Shown here piece by piece: positions 10,531-20,502 of a stretch of DNA of 64,000 bases (its first letter is position 1; each line of letters opens with the position of its first letter). The notes beneath the pieces are model-generated. The model was not told the DNA's origin and made no database searches. It was given only the letters and a program-made list of their open reading frames with translations. Made by a program: the position numbers and the translations under genes. The DNA comes from Roseibium litorale (lineage in GTDB: Bacteria > Pseudomonadota > Alphaproteobacteria > Rhizobiales > Stappiaceae): positions 50,397-114,396 of the forward strand of contig NZ_JACYXI010000015.1 of NCBI RefSeq assembly GCF_014842915.1. Direction: 5' to 3'.

Positions 10531-10559
10531 AAAGGCCGGGCAATCTGTCCGGCCTTTTT
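10531..10559 (+). terminator. Rho-independent terminator after the OMP gene
   Basis: AAAGGCCGG and CCGGCCTTT form a perfect 9-bp stem, followed by a T-run. Confidence 0.92.
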
Positions 10560-10598
10560 GTTACAGTAAGGCTACCCCTCACGAAACTATTTGACGGA

Positions 10599-10674
10599 GC
10601 CTGGCAACAGGCATATGCCGGTCAGTGGGCCACTCCTCCCCACCGAGGGGCTGCTATCTGAGAGGGTAGAATTT
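10599..10674 (+). promoter_or_regulatory. Structured leader of serC (candidate serC RNA motif)
   Basis: Three hairpins precede serC. GCCTG-GCAA-CAGGC lies at 10599-10612. A C-rich/G-rich stem spans 10635-10650 (CCCC/GGGG). CTATCT-GAGA-GGGTAG at 10654-10669 has a GNRA-type loop and contains the Shine-Dalgarno GAGAGGG. A serC leader motif is known in alphaproteobacteria. The last hairpin would hide the ribosome site, suggesting translational control; no ligand is known to me. Confidence 0.6.
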
Positions 10675-11853
<1,179 letters not shown>

Positions 11854-11856
11854 GTG

Positions 11857-12336
11857 ATGCTCGCCGATCCGCTAAGCGCCAAGCTTGCGGGATTCGTGCA
11901 GGACATAGGAATACCGGTGCATCTGGCCGATCTGCCGGATCCGACGTTTCTGCCCGGAATTGATATCCGGTTCGGCGAGCTGATTGTTGACGAGAAACGC
12001 CTGCTGTATCCGGGCGATCTGCTGCATGAGGCAGGGCACGTGGCTGTCGCGTCCCCTGAAGAACGGCAGCTGGAGAAACTGGATCCTCAGCCTGGCGATG
12101 AGATGGCGACACTTGCGTGGTCCTATGCGGCTGCCCGCCATCTCGAGATTTCCGTTGAGGTCGTCTTTCACCCCGATGGCTACAAGGGCGGTGCCGACGC
12201 GCTGATCGAGAATTTCTCGGCCGGCCGCTATGTCGGTGTTCCCCTGCTTCAGTACTACGGCATGTGTTACGAGCCGAGGCTGGCGGCCGAAGAGGGTGTC
12301 GACCCCTTTCCCAATATGCTGCGCTGGTTGCGCTAA
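11857..12336 (+). CDS. Small HEAGH-motif protein between serC and serA
   Basis: This 159-residue soluble protein of unknown function lies 3 bp after the serC stop and 15 bp before serA, so it is cotranscribed with both. An in-frame GTG at 11854 is an alternative start. Near residue 57 it has L-L-H-E-A-G-H-V-A-V, a gluzincin-like zinc motif. There is a possible third ligand glutamate in the D-E-M-A-T-L-A-W-S-Y helix about 25 residues later. No signal peptide or membrane helix is seen. It may be a small metallopeptidase or a zinc-binding fold without protease activity. The motif is direct; any link to serine metabolism comes from context only. Confidence 0.8.
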   Translation: MLADPLSAKLAGFVQDIGIPVHLADLPDPTFLPGIDIRFGELIVDEKRLLYPGDLLHEAGHVAVASPEERQLEKLDPQPGDEMATLAWSYAAARHLEISVEVVFHPDGYKGGADALIENFSAGRYVGVPLLQYYGMCYEPRLAAEEGVDPFPNMLRWLR

Positions 12337-12351
12337 CTTTCAGGTACGAAC

Positions 12352-13938
12352 ATGGCACCCAGAGTTCTCATTTCGGACAAGCTGTCCGACGCGGCGGTCC
12401 AGATCTTCAAGGACCGCGGTATCGACGTCGATTTTCAGCCCGATCTCGGCAAGGACAAAGACCGGCTGTTGTCGGTCATCGATCAGTATGACGGGCTTGC
12501 GATCCGCTCTGCGACCAAGGTCACGGAAAAGATCATCGCTGCGGCTTCCCGGCTGAAAGTGATCGGCCGCGCGGGCATCGGTGTCGACAATGTCGATATC
12601 ACGAAGGCCACGGCCCGGGGCATCATTGTGATGAACACCCCCTTCGGCAACGCCATCACGACGGCGGAACACGCGATTGCGATGATGTTCTCGCTTGCCC
12701 GCCAGATCCCGGCCGCCGACGCCTCAACCCAGGCTGGGAAGTGGGAAAAGTCCGGCTTCATGGGAGTGGAAATCACCTCCAAGACGCTTGGCCTGATCGG
12801 TTGCGGCAACATCGGCTCCATCGTTGCCGACCGGGCTATAGGATTGCGGATGAAGGTGGTTGCGTTTGACCCATTCCTGACACCTGAACGGGCTTCTATT
12901 CTTGGCGTCGAAAAGGTTGAACTGGACGAGTTGCTGCGCCGGGCTGACTTCATCACGCTGCACACGCCGCTGACGGACAAGACCCGCAACATCATCGATG
13001 CGGCTGCCATCGCCAAGATGAAGACCGGGGCCTATCTGATCAACTGCGCCCGTGGGGGTCTCGCCGATGAGCAGGCTGTGCGCGATGCACTGGACAGCGG
13101 CAAGCTGGCAGGGGCAGGGTTTGACGTGTTTGTCGAGGAACCGGCAAAGGAAAATGTGCTTTTTGGCGCGCGCAACTTTGTCTCAACGCCGCATCTGGGA
13201 GCGTCAACCAGCGAAGCGCAGGAGAATGTCGCTCTGCAGGTCGCCGAACAGATGTGCGACTATCTGCTGCATGGGGCGGTGTCCAACGCCCTGAACATGC
13301 CGTCTATCTCGGCTGACGAGGCGCCGAAGCTTACACCTTTTGTCAGGCTGGCGGAGCAGCTTGGTCTGTTTGCAGGCCAGCTGACCGAAAGCGGGATCAA
13401 GACCATCCGTCTGGAATATGCCGGTGCCGTTGCGGACCTCAACACCCGGGCTTTGACCTCGGCGGCGCTGACCGGGGTGCTGACCCCTCTGTTGCAGACC
13501 GTCAACATGGTCTCCGCCCCTGTGGTTGCCCGTGAACGCGGGATCGAGGTGGAAGAAACCCGCCGTGAGCAGAAGGGGGCCTTCGAGACCTATATCCGGC
13601 TGACGCTGGTGACCGAAACCCAGGAACGGTCCGTCGCCGGGACAGTGTTCGAGGATGGCAAGCCGCGCATCATTCAGGTGAAGGGCATCAATATGGAGGC
13701 TGAACTCGGCCCCTACATGCTTTACATCACCAACGAGGACAAGCCGGGTTTCATTGGCCGCCTTGGCATGGAGCTGGGCGACAGCGGTATCAACATCGCA
13801 ACCTTCAACCTTGGCCGAACGGCTCCGGGCAAGGATGCGATCTGCCTTGTCGAGGTCGACGGAGAGGTGCCGCAGGAGGTTCTTAACCGCCTGTCTGCGG
13901 TTTCCCATGTCAAGCAGGTCAAGAAACTGCGTTTCTGA
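12352..13938 (+). CDS. serA: D-3-phosphoglycerate dehydrogenase SerA
   Basis: SerA carries out the first committed step of serine synthesis, the NAD-dependent oxidation of 3-phosphoglycerate. With 528 residues it is the long type. The NAD-binding G-C-G-N-I-G is at 150-155. The active-site Arg (N-C-A-R-G-G), Glu (F-V-E-E-P) and H281 (T-P-H-L-G-A-S) are all present. After the catalytic part come an intervening domain (about 320-450) and a C-terminal ACT domain (about 455-528), the usual site of serine feedback. It is the last gene of the serC operon, ending at a shared terminator. Confidence 0.97.
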   Translation: MAPRVLISDKLSDAAVQIFKDRGIDVDFQPDLGKDKDRLLSVIDQYDGLAIRSATKVTEKIIAAASRLKVIGRAGIGVDNVDITKATARGIIVMNTPFGNAITTAEHAIAMMFSLARQIPAADASTQAGKWEKSGFMGVEITSKTLGLIGCGNIGSIVADRAIGLRMKVVAFDPFLTPERASILGVEKVELDELLRRADFITLHTPLTDKTRNIIDAAAIAKMKTGAYLINCARGGLADEQAVRDALDSGKLAGAGFDVFVEEPAKENVLFGARNFVSTPHLGASTSEAQENVALQVAEQMCDYLLHGAVSNALNMPSISADEAPKLTPFVRLAEQLGLFAGQLTESGIKTIRLEYAGAVADLNTRALTSAALTGVLTPLLQTVNMVSAPVVARERGIEVEETRREQKGAFETYIRLTLVTETQERSVAGTVFEDGKPRIIQVKGINMEAELGPYMLYITNEDKPGFIGRLGMELGDSGINIATFNLGRTAPGKDAICLVEVDGEVPQEVLNRLSAVSHVKQVKKLRF

Positions 13939-13959
13939 GGTGCCGGCGAGACGTTAAAG

Positions 13960-13986
13960 AAGGGCGGCTCATCGGGCCGCCCTTTT
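13960..13986. terminator. Bidirectional terminator between serA and the EamA gene
   Basis: AAGGGCGGC and GCCGCCCTT form a perfect 9-bp stem, flanked by T on the right and A on the left. It serves convergent genes and overlaps the 3' end of the minus-strand EamA gene. Confidence 0.8.
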
Positions 13987-14871
13987 GAGTCCTGCAAGGT
14001 TGAGAATCCGCCCGTCCAGCAAAAGCAGGCCAGCGAGCAGCAGAGCAAAGCCGCCGAGCTGATATCCCTTCAACTGCTCTCCAAGCAGCAGGCTGCCAAA
14101 AAGGATGGCGCTGGCCGGAACAAGCAGCGTGACCAGCGAAGCGTTGGTAGCGCCCGCATCGGCCAGAAGCTTGAAATAGAGCAGATAGGCAAAGGCCGTT
14201 GCGAGAACGCCAAGCGCCAGAACATTGAGCCAGACAAAGCCGGACGTCTCCAAGGGAGACCATGAGCCCAATGTCAGCAGGGCAACCGGAAGCATGATCA
14301 GCGTGGAGCCGCTGAGCTGCCCGGCTGCGGACACCATCGGCGGGAGATGCTTGAAGCGGCGACCGAACGCGGCCGCGAGTGCGTAGGAAACCGCAGCGCC
14401 AAGGCAGGCCAGCTGGGCCCAGAGCGGATCGTTCCCATTGCTCTCAAGGCTCTGCATCAGCATGAGCAGAACACCTCCAAACCCGACAAGAACACCCGCA
14501 ATTCGGTACAGACGGACAGGTTCCTGTTTCAGAACGACTGCCGCGACCAGAAACGTGAAGATCGGCGTTGTCGCGTTGAGAATGGAGGCAAGTCCCGCCG
14601 CGATCGCGGTCTGGCCCCAGAAGATCAGCGAGAAAGGAACGGCGTTGTTGAGCAGTCCCATGATCAGGAACGCTCCCAGCATCCGTGGCTCGAACGGGAA
14701 CGGCCGTCTTGTCAGGCGGAGGACCGCATGAAGAACAACCGCCGCCAGGCTGACCCGCAAGAAAACGAGCACGAGCGGCGGTATCTCTGCAACCGCAACT
14801 TTCGCAAAAAGAAAGGAACCTCCCCAGACCGCGCCGAGAAGCAAAAGCAGGAGCCAGTTTCTGAAGGACAT
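13969..14871 (-). CDS. EamA/DMT-family transporter
   Basis: This 300-residue inner-membrane protein has about ten hydrophobic helices arranged as two EamA repeats (about residues 8-140 and 150-285). The family is the drug/metabolite transporter superfamily, which exports amino acids and other small metabolites. The start at 14871 begins M-S-F-R-N-W-L directly before helix 1; an upstream in-frame GTG at 14880 is possible. It is convergent with serA. The substrate cannot be inferred; amino-acid export is common for the family. Confidence 0.85.
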   Translation of the reverse strand: MSFRNWLLLLLLGAVWGGSFLFAKVAVAEIPPLVLVFLRVSLAAVVLHAVLRLTRRPFPFEPRMLGAFLIMGLLNNAVPFSLIFWGQTAIAAGLASILNATTPIFTFLVAAVVLKQEPVRLYRIAGVLVGFGGVLLMLMQSLESNGNDPLWAQLACLGAAVSYALAAAFGRRFKHLPPMVSAAGQLSGSTLIMLPVALLTLGSWSPLETSGFVWLNVLALGVLATAFAYLLYFKLLADAGATNASLVTLLVPASAILFGSLLLGEQLKGYQLGGFALLLAGLLLLDGRILNLAGLKRAAR

Positions 14872-15241
14872 TGAAGGCACCAGAATTCGAAGGTGGGACG
14901 ATTGCGTTGATCTGTCTTTTCTAGCACGGCGTGTTGTGGTGCTGAAAACCCGATTTGCGAGCGGCAGCTTGTTTCCGTCTTCCCGTCCGCAAGTTCCCGT
15001 TTGAGAACATGTGCTTAGCCGGTAGAATTGCTGCTCCCGGTTTCCGGGTGAGCTGGCTATCTGATTGATCCGGTGGTTTGCGCGGTCACGCTTGAGAAAA
15101 AGCGGCTCCAAGGGGTCGCCATTGCCGGAGCAAATGTCTATAGTCCGCCGCGTTTGCCCCGGGCGGAGCGTCCGGGGTTCTTCGTGTTTAGACCGGCGGG
15201 AAACCGCGCCGGTGATGCCGTTTCAGGAGGGCAGGAAATCC
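14872..15241. other. Intergenic region between the divergent EamA gene and purA
   Basis: This 370-bp region must hold the promoters for both divergent genes. I see a GC hairpin CCCCGG/CCGGGG at 15157-15177 and a TATAGT hexamer at 15139-15144, but no convincing -35 partner. The purA ribosome site (CAGGAGGG) starts near 15224. I see no coding sequence in it. Confidence 0.6.
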
Positions 15242-16531
15242 ATGGCCAATGTGGTTGTCGTCGGATCGCAGTGGGGTGATGAAGGCAAGGGCAAGATCGT
15301 TGACTGGTTGTCCGAACAGGCCGATGTCATCGTCCGCTTCCAGGGCGGTCACAACGCTGGCCATACGCTGGTGATCGATGGTGTCAGCTACAAGCTGTCC
15401 CTGCTTCCCTCCGGTGTTGTTCGTGGCAAGCTGTCCGTCATCGGCAACGGTGTCGTTCTTGACCCGCATGCTTTTGTCGCGGAAGTCGAACGTCTCGCCG
15501 CTCAAGGTATCACCGTCACTCCGCAAAGCCTGCGCGTGGCCGAGAATGTCACGCTGATCCTTTCGCTGCACCAGGAACTGGATGCGCTGCGTGAGAACTC
15601 CAACAGCGGAACCCGCATCGGTACCACAAAGCGCGGCATTGGCCCGGCTTACGAAGACAAGGTTGGCCGCCGCGCCATCCGTCTGATGGACCTGGCTGAC
15701 CTGAACGCGCTGCCGGCCAAGATCGACCGCCTGCTGACCCACCACAATGCGCTGCGCAAGGGCCTTGGCCAGGACGAGATCTCCGCTCAGGCGATCTATG
15801 ATGAGCTGGCGAGCGTTGCCGACAAGGTCCTGCCTTACATGGATTCTGTCTGGCGTCTGCTGGATGGCGAGCGCAAGGCTGGCAAGCGGATCCTGTTTGA
15901 AGGCGCACAGGGCGCTCTTCTCGATATTGATCACGGCACTTATCCTTTCGTGACCTCGTCCAACACCGTTGCGGGTCAAGCCGCTGCCGGTTCGGGACTT
16001 GGGCCGGGCTCGATCGATTACGTGCTCGGCATCACAAAGGCCTACACCACCCGCGTGGGGGAAGGCCCGTTCCCGACCGAGCAGCAAAACGAAGTCGGTG
16101 ATTTCCTTGGAACCCGCGGTCATGAGTTCGGCACGGTCACGGGCCGTAAGCGCCGCTGCGGCTGGTTCGACGCGGTTCTGGTGCGCCAGACGGTCTGCAC
16201 GTCCGGTATCACCGGTATTGCACTGACCAAGCTGGACGTTCTGGACGGTCTCGACGAGATCAAGATCTGCGTTGCCTATGAGCTGGATGGTCAGCGAATC
16301 GACTATCTGCCGGCTTCTCAGGCGGCTCAGGAACGCGCCATTCCGATCTACGAAAGCCTGCCGGGCTGGAAAGAATCCACAGAAGGCGCACGCAGCTGGG
16401 CCGATCTTCCGGCTCAGGCGATCAAATACGTGCGCTATGTGGAAGAGCTGATCGGTGCACCGGTCGCACTGCTGTCCACCAGCCCCGAGCGCGAAGACAC
16501 CATTTTGATGCAGAACCCCTTCCAGGACTGA
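15242..16531 (+). CDS. purA: Adenylosuccinate synthetase PurA
   Basis: PurA joins IMP and aspartate using GTP, the first step from IMP to AMP. The ATG at 15242 follows a strong CAGGAGGG site and gives 429 residues, the family norm; the open frame upstream to 15065 is non-coding leader. The GTP-binding G-D-E-G-K-G-K is at 12-18. Catalytic D13 and H41 (G-G-H-N-A-G-H-T) are both present. It is a monocistronic unit with a hairpin terminator downstream. Confidence 0.97.
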   Translation: MANVVVVGSQWGDEGKGKIVDWLSEQADVIVRFQGGHNAGHTLVIDGVSYKLSLLPSGVVRGKLSVIGNGVVLDPHAFVAEVERLAAQGITVTPQSLRVAENVTLILSLHQELDALRENSNSGTRIGTTKRGIGPAYEDKVGRRAIRLMDLADLNALPAKIDRLLTHHNALRKGLGQDEISAQAIYDELASVADKVLPYMDSVWRLLDGERKAGKRILFEGAQGALLDIDHGTYPFVTSSNTVAGQAAAGSGLGPGSIDYVLGITKAYTTRVGEGPFPTEQQNEVGDFLGTRGHEFGTVTGRKRRCGWFDAVLVRQTVCTSGITGIALTKLDVLDGLDEIKICVAYELDGQRIDYLPASQAAQERAIPIYESLPGWKESTEGARSWADLPAQAIKYVRYVEELIGAPVALLSTSPEREDTILMQNPFQD

Positions 16532-16559
16532 GATCCTAGGGTTTGCCTCACGTTTAAGC

Positions 16560-16605
16560 ATAGCGCTGGCGGCTCTTTCAAACCGGGCTGTCAGCGCTAT
16601 TTTTA
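16560..16605 (+). terminator. Rho-independent terminator after purA
   Basis: ATAGCGCTG pairs with CAGCGCTAT (9 bp) around a long, partly paired loop, followed by a TTTTTA tract. Confidence 0.8.
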
Positions 16606-16792
16606 TATCCGGGCTGGAGCTTTGCCGTCTGCTTGCCGGAACTGCGCCGCAGGAATGGCGGAATTCAGCGGTAGCGTGCGCTGAACTCAATGATCACGAG
16701 CGACAACAAGGGCTTCGCTCTGAATGCAACATGGTATAAGCCTTCATTGATAATGACCGGGAAACTTTTGGCGGCGGCCAACAGGCGGGAAG

Positions 16793-18445
16793 ATGGCTGA
16801 TTATTATTCGATTTTGAAACGAACGATTTCGTCGCTTCCGGAGAACAACGGCGCTGCGCGCCGGAGTGTTTACAGCCGGGCGCGCAATGCGATTGTCAAT
16901 CAGCTCAAGGCCTATGAACCGCCGCTCTCGCCGTCCGAAATCACGGCGGAGCAATTGCGCCTTGAAGAGGCCATCCGCAAAGTCGAGGCTGAGGCTGCTC
17001 GTGAAAGCCTTGGACTTGGACAGGCCGCGCCAAAAGCAGCTCCTGCTGCCGCCCCGGCTCCTCAGGCCCCTGTCAGACAGGAACCCCAGGCGCCGCAAGC
17101 ACCTGCGGCGGAGCCTGAAAGCCATGTTCAGCCCTCAGCTTCCGCTGTTCAAACGGCGTCGCCGCTGAAGTCCAGTGTGGATCAAGCCGCGCAGCTTGGC
17201 GAAGCGTCTCACAGAGCGGTTCAATCGACCAAGGAAGTGATGTCGGCGTCCGCACCGGCGGTGTCTCACCCTCAGGTTAGACAGGAACCGGTCTTCTCGT
17301 CGAGCAAGCCGCAAGCCCAGCCTGTTGATGCTTCCGCTTCTTCAGAAGAGCCGTATTCTGCAGAGGAACCCACGGGTTCAGACGCGGATACAGCGCCTGA
17401 AGCTCCAAAGCTGCGGGCCGAAAAGCCACGGCGTGAAAAGCGTAAACCTGCTTCTGAGAGGAAGCAGGCTGGATCCGGTTTCCCGGTTCTGCCCCTCGCT
17501 CTGGTTGGGGTTCTGGTGCTTTTGATCGCAGGCGTAGTAGCGTTTCTTTATTCCTCCGGGGATGAAGGTGGGACGGATGTCGCGGTCAACACGCCTGTGA
17601 CAGAGACGGCGGCTCCGTCTGATTCCGGACCGGAAACAGCGCCAGGAGATACGGTGGAAACACCTGCACCTGCGCAAGAAAACACAAAGATTGAAGACCG
17701 GTTGCTGGACGACAGTGGTGAGCCTGCTGCGGCGCCGGACGCACGGACTGTCACGACGACCCTGATTACGCCTCAGGAAAGCGGTGTTTCCTCATCGCCA
17801 GGAACCAGCACCGATGTTCCGCTCGATAGCCCGGCCATCGTGAACGAGAACTCAGGTATCGCATCCGTGACGCCGGAAGCCGATACAAGCGGGGTGACCG
17901 CCGGTACTCAGCGCTCCATCCTTTATGAGGAAGGGGACGAGGCAAATGGTGCGGGGACTGCGTCTCAGGGGGAGGTGACCTGGGCGCTGAATGAAGAGAC
18001 GAATCTGGAAGGCAAAAAGTATAACGTTCTGTCTGCCGATATCCAGATCCCTGAGCGGAACGTCTCGGTGTCTTTGAAGATCAAGCCGAATGACGATCCG
18101 TCCCTGCCTGCGAGCCATCTGGTCGAGATCAAGTTCGACTTCCCGGATGACTTCTCCGCGGGTGAAATCGTCAGCGTTCCAGGTCTGGTCATGAAGCCGA
18201 CCGAAGAAGCCCGCGGCGATGGCCTGATCGGAGCCTCGGTGAAAGTGTCTCCCGGCTATTTCTGGATCGCGCTGTCCAGCCTCAGCAGTGAGCGGGAGCG
18301 GAATATGGGCCTGCTGCGCGAGCGCGGCTGGATTGATATCCCGATGCTGTTCGAAAATGGCAAACGCGGCATCCTGACGCTTGAAAAGGGTGGCGCCGGA
18401 ACGGCGGCCGTCGATCAGGCTGTCACGTCCTGGCAGGCCGGCTGA
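16793..18445 (+). CDS. Membrane-anchored protein of unknown function with a long disordered linker
   Basis: This 550-residue protein has three parts. The N-terminal helical segment (about residues 1-78, starting M-A-D-Y-Y-S-I-L-K-R) is well conserved in appearance. An Ala/Pro/Gln-rich disordered stretch follows (about 80-228), ending in a basic patch just before a single membrane helix (about 230-255). After a second acidic linker comes a folded C-terminal domain (about 385-550, starting V-T-W-A-L-N-E-E). The basic patch argues for a cytoplasmic N-terminus and periplasmic C-terminus. I do not recognise a named family with certainty. It stands alone between purA and the thiamine riboswitch. 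Confidence 0.85.
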   Translation: MADYYSILKRTISSLPENNGAARRSVYSRARNAIVNQLKAYEPPLSPSEITAEQLRLEEAIRKVEAEAARESLGLGQAAPKAAPAAAPAPQAPVRQEPQAPQAPAAEPESHVQPSASAVQTASPLKSSVDQAAQLGEASHRAVQSTKEVMSASAPAVSHPQVRQEPVFSSSKPQAQPVDASASSEEPYSAEEPTGSDADTAPEAPKLRAEKPRREKRKPASERKQAGSGFPVLPLALVGVLVLLIAGVVAFLYSSGDEGGTDVAVNTPVTETAAPSDSGPETAPGDTVETPAPAQENTKIEDRLLDDSGEPAAAPDARTVTTTLITPQESGVSSSPGTSTDVPLDSPAIVNENSGIASVTPEADTSGVTAGTQRSILYEEGDEANGAGTASQGEVTWALNEETNLEGKKYNVLSADIQIPERNVSVSLKIKPNDDPSLPASHLVEIKFDFPDDFSAGEIVSVPGLVMKPTEEARGDGLIGASVKVSPGYFWIALSSLSSERERNMGLLRERGWIDIPMLFENGKRGILTLEKGGAGTAAVDQAVTSWQAG

Positions 18446-18514
18446 TCCTTTCGCAGTTCTTCTTTGCGGGAACAGGCTTGCCTTTTGTCTGAAGGCAATG
18501 CATGTTCCGCATTG

Positions 18515-18606
18515 GTCCGAGGGGTGTTCCGTGAACCGGAACTGAGATGGCTTTGCGCCGAACCCTTAGAACCTGATCCGGGTCATGCCGGCGAAGGGAC
18601 GGAAGC
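18515..18606 (+). promoter_or_regulatory. TPP riboswitch (THI element)
   Basis: The conserved thiamin pyrophosphate aptamer core is present: GAGGGG...CTGAGATGG at 18519-18550, GAACCCTT in 18560-18567, and GAACCTGATCCGGGTCATGCC split over 18569-18589, closing with GAAGGGA. It precedes the thiXY-like genes by about 165 bp and should reduce their expression when TPP is abundant. The downstream stem GGATCTCC/GGAGATCC (18622-18629 with 18658-18665), with a nested TTCGG/CCGAA stem, may be part of the switching region; it has no T-run, so translational control is likelier. Confidence 0.95.
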
Positions 18607-18770
18607 CTTTAGCCATATCCCGGATCTCCAGTGTCGCATTCGGCTTGTCCGAAGACGGGAGATCCTGCTTTGCGTTGTGTACTATCCCCTCTCCGGGGCA
18701 TTTCCGATGAGCATATTTCCGCGGCCATGATGTGCCGCCGCCTTTTCCAATTGGAAAGGGCCAAAGGCTC

Positions 18771-19526
18771 ATGACCGGTTTTGCTTCTTCCAGTCTGCGG
18801 ATTGCCGCGGGGCTTATTGTATTCCTGTGTCTTTGGGCGGGGTTGGTCCACGCGCTGGAGATCCCCGCCTTTATGCTGCCGGGGCCATACAGCGTTGCGG
18901 TGGCCTTTTCTGAGCGCGCATCTTTCCTTCTCGAACATGCGGCAATTACGGCCTATGAAACGCTGCTCGGCTTCGTCTTCGGGGTCTCCGCCGGCACCCT
19001 GCTGGCCATTGCGATGTGGCTGTCGCCTCTGACGCGCCGGGCCCTGCTGCCTGTCGTTCTGGTCACTCAGGCCTTGCCGGTTTTCGCCATAGCTCCGATC
19101 CTTGTTCTCTGGCTTGGCTTCGGTCTTGCCTCGAAGATCGTGATGGCGGTGCTGGTCATCTTCTTCGCGGTCACGTCCTCGTTCTATGATGGTCTGCGCC
19201 GGGCAGATGCCGGGCTGGTGGATCTGGCCCGGCTCTACCGCTTGTCCCGGTTCAAGGAACTCATCTACTTCCGCATCCCTTCCGGACTGCCGGCACTTGC
19301 CTCCGGTATCCGGATCGCAGCGGTTTTCGCCCCCATCGGAGCCATTGTCGGCGAGTGGGTCGGTGCGAAGGGCGGCCTTGCCTTCATCATGCTTCAGAGC
19401 AACGCCCGCATGCAGACCGATGTCATGTTCGCCGCGCTCATCCTGCTCGCGCTCATGGTCTTGACGCTCCGTTTCACCGTCGACCGCCTGACCCGCTCTC
19501 TTGTTCCCTGGCAGCCGGAAGACTGA
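18771..19526 (+). CDS. thiX: ABC transporter permease for a thiamine precursor (ThiX-like)
   Basis: This 251-residue inner-membrane permease of the BPD_transp_1/SsuC type has about six helices. An E-A-A-like loop at about residues 145-175 (V-D-L-A-R-L-Y-R-L-S) would contact an ATPase. The start at 18771 is preferred because the in-frame upstream codons overlap the riboswitch leader. It sits under a TPP riboswitch and 37 bp before the binding-protein gene, so uptake of a pyrimidine precursor such as HMP or formylaminopyrimidine is likely. No ATP-binding subunit gene is adjacent. The family match is secure; the substrate is inferred from the riboswitch. Confidence 0.85.
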   Translation: MTGFASSSLRIAAGLIVFLCLWAGLVHALEIPAFMLPGPYSVAVAFSERASFLLEHAAITAYETLLGFVFGVSAGTLLAIAMWLSPLTRRALLPVVLVTQALPVFAIAPILVLWLGFGLASKIVMAVLVIFFAVTSSFYDGLRRADAGLVDLARLYRLSRFKELIYFRIPSGLPALASGIRIAAVFAPIGAIVGEWVGAKGGLAFIMLQSNARMQTDVMFAALILLALMVLTLRFTVDRLTRSLVPWQPED

Positions 19527-19563
19527 TCTGCCAGCACCCAATCCCATAATTGTGGAGGACTTC

Positions 19564-20502
19564 ATGAAAAACCTGATCAGATGCCTGACCGCTGCAGCGG
19601 TTCTGGCCGCCACACCGGTTCAGGCGGCTGAAAAGCTAACTGTTCTGCTCGATTGGTTCACGAACCCGGATCACGCGCCGATCATCACGGCGCAGACCAA
19701 GGGGTTCTTTGCCGCAGAAGGCCTGGACGTTGAAATCGTGGAGCCGGCTGATCCTGCCATGCCACCGAAGCTGGTTGCCGCGGGGCAGGGGGACATTGCA
19801 ATCTCCTATCAGCCGACCCTTCATGCCCAGATCGAAGAGGACATGCCGTTGAAGAGCATTGGGGCTCTCGTCTCGACGCCGCTCAACAGCTTGATTGTTC
19901 TTGATGACGGTCCGGTCAAGGAACTCAAGGATCTCAAGGGCAAGAAGGTCGGCTTCTCCGTTTCCGGTTTTGAAGATGCCATGCTTGGTCAGATGCTGAC
20001 GTCGGCCGGGCTGACCATGAAGGATGTCGAACTGGTCAACGTTAACTTCGCTCTGTCTCCGGCTCTGATGACGGGCCAGGTGGATGCGGTCATTGGCGGT
20101 TACCGGAACTTCGAACTGACCCAGATTGAAATCGAGGGCAAGAAGGGCCGCGCCTTCTTTCCGGAAGAGCATGGCGTGCCCCCTTATGACGAGCTGATCT
20201 ATGTCGTGCACAAGGACAAGACCGGCGACCCCCGCTACGCGAAGTTTCTGGCTGCAGTCGAGAATGCGACCATCTATCTGACCAACCATCCGGAAGAAGC
20301 CTGGGATGCTTTTGTCGAGGCCTATCCGAACCTCAATGACGAACTTAACCGCCGGGCCTGGTTCGATACGCTGCCGCGTTTCGCAAAGCGGCCCGCTGCT
20401 CTGGACGAGGGCCGATATCAGCGCTTCGCTGATTTCATGCTGGAAAACGGCCTGATCAAGAAAGCGGTTCCGGTCGCTGATTACGCGGTCGAGATCCGCT
20501 AA
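19564..20502 (+). CDS. thiY: ABC substrate-binding protein for a thiamine precursor (ThiY, NMT1/THI5-like)
   Basis: This 312-residue periplasmic protein has a signal peptide ending P-V-Q-A-A. An NMT1/THI5-like fold covers the rest, opening with L-D-W-F-T-N-P-D-H-A-P, the hallmark of pyrimidine-precursor binding proteins. A GGAGG site precedes the ATG at 19564. It should deliver the ligand to the permease encoded 37 bp upstream. Its TAA stop overlaps the stop codon of the convergent adenylate cyclase gene, leaving no room for a third gene (the expected ThiZ ATPase). Confidence 0.9.
   Translation: MKNLIRCLTAAAVLAATPVQAAEKLTVLLDWFTNPDHAPIITAQTKGFFAAEGLDVEIVEPADPAMPPKLVAAGQGDIAISYQPTLHAQIEEDMPLKSIGALVSTPLNSLIVLDDGPVKELKDLKGKKVGFSVSGFEDAMLGQMLTSAGLTMKDVELVNVNFALSPALMTGQVDAVIGGYRNFELTQIEIEGKKGRAFFPEEHGVPPYDELIYVVHKDKTGDPRYAKFLAAVENATIYLTNHPEEAWDAFVEAYPNLNDELNRRAWFDTLPRFAKRPAALDEGRYQRFADFMLENGLIKKAVPVADYAVEIR

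Noticed and set aside
15188..16690. 500-residue open frame on the minus strand opposite purA
   Set aside because: It is the shadow of purA, which has complete catalytic motifs in the other strand.
18622..18665. GGATCTCC/GGAGATCC stem in the thiamine leader as a transcription terminator
   Set aside because: No T-run follows. It could be part of the riboswitch expression platform, so it is noted under that feature only.
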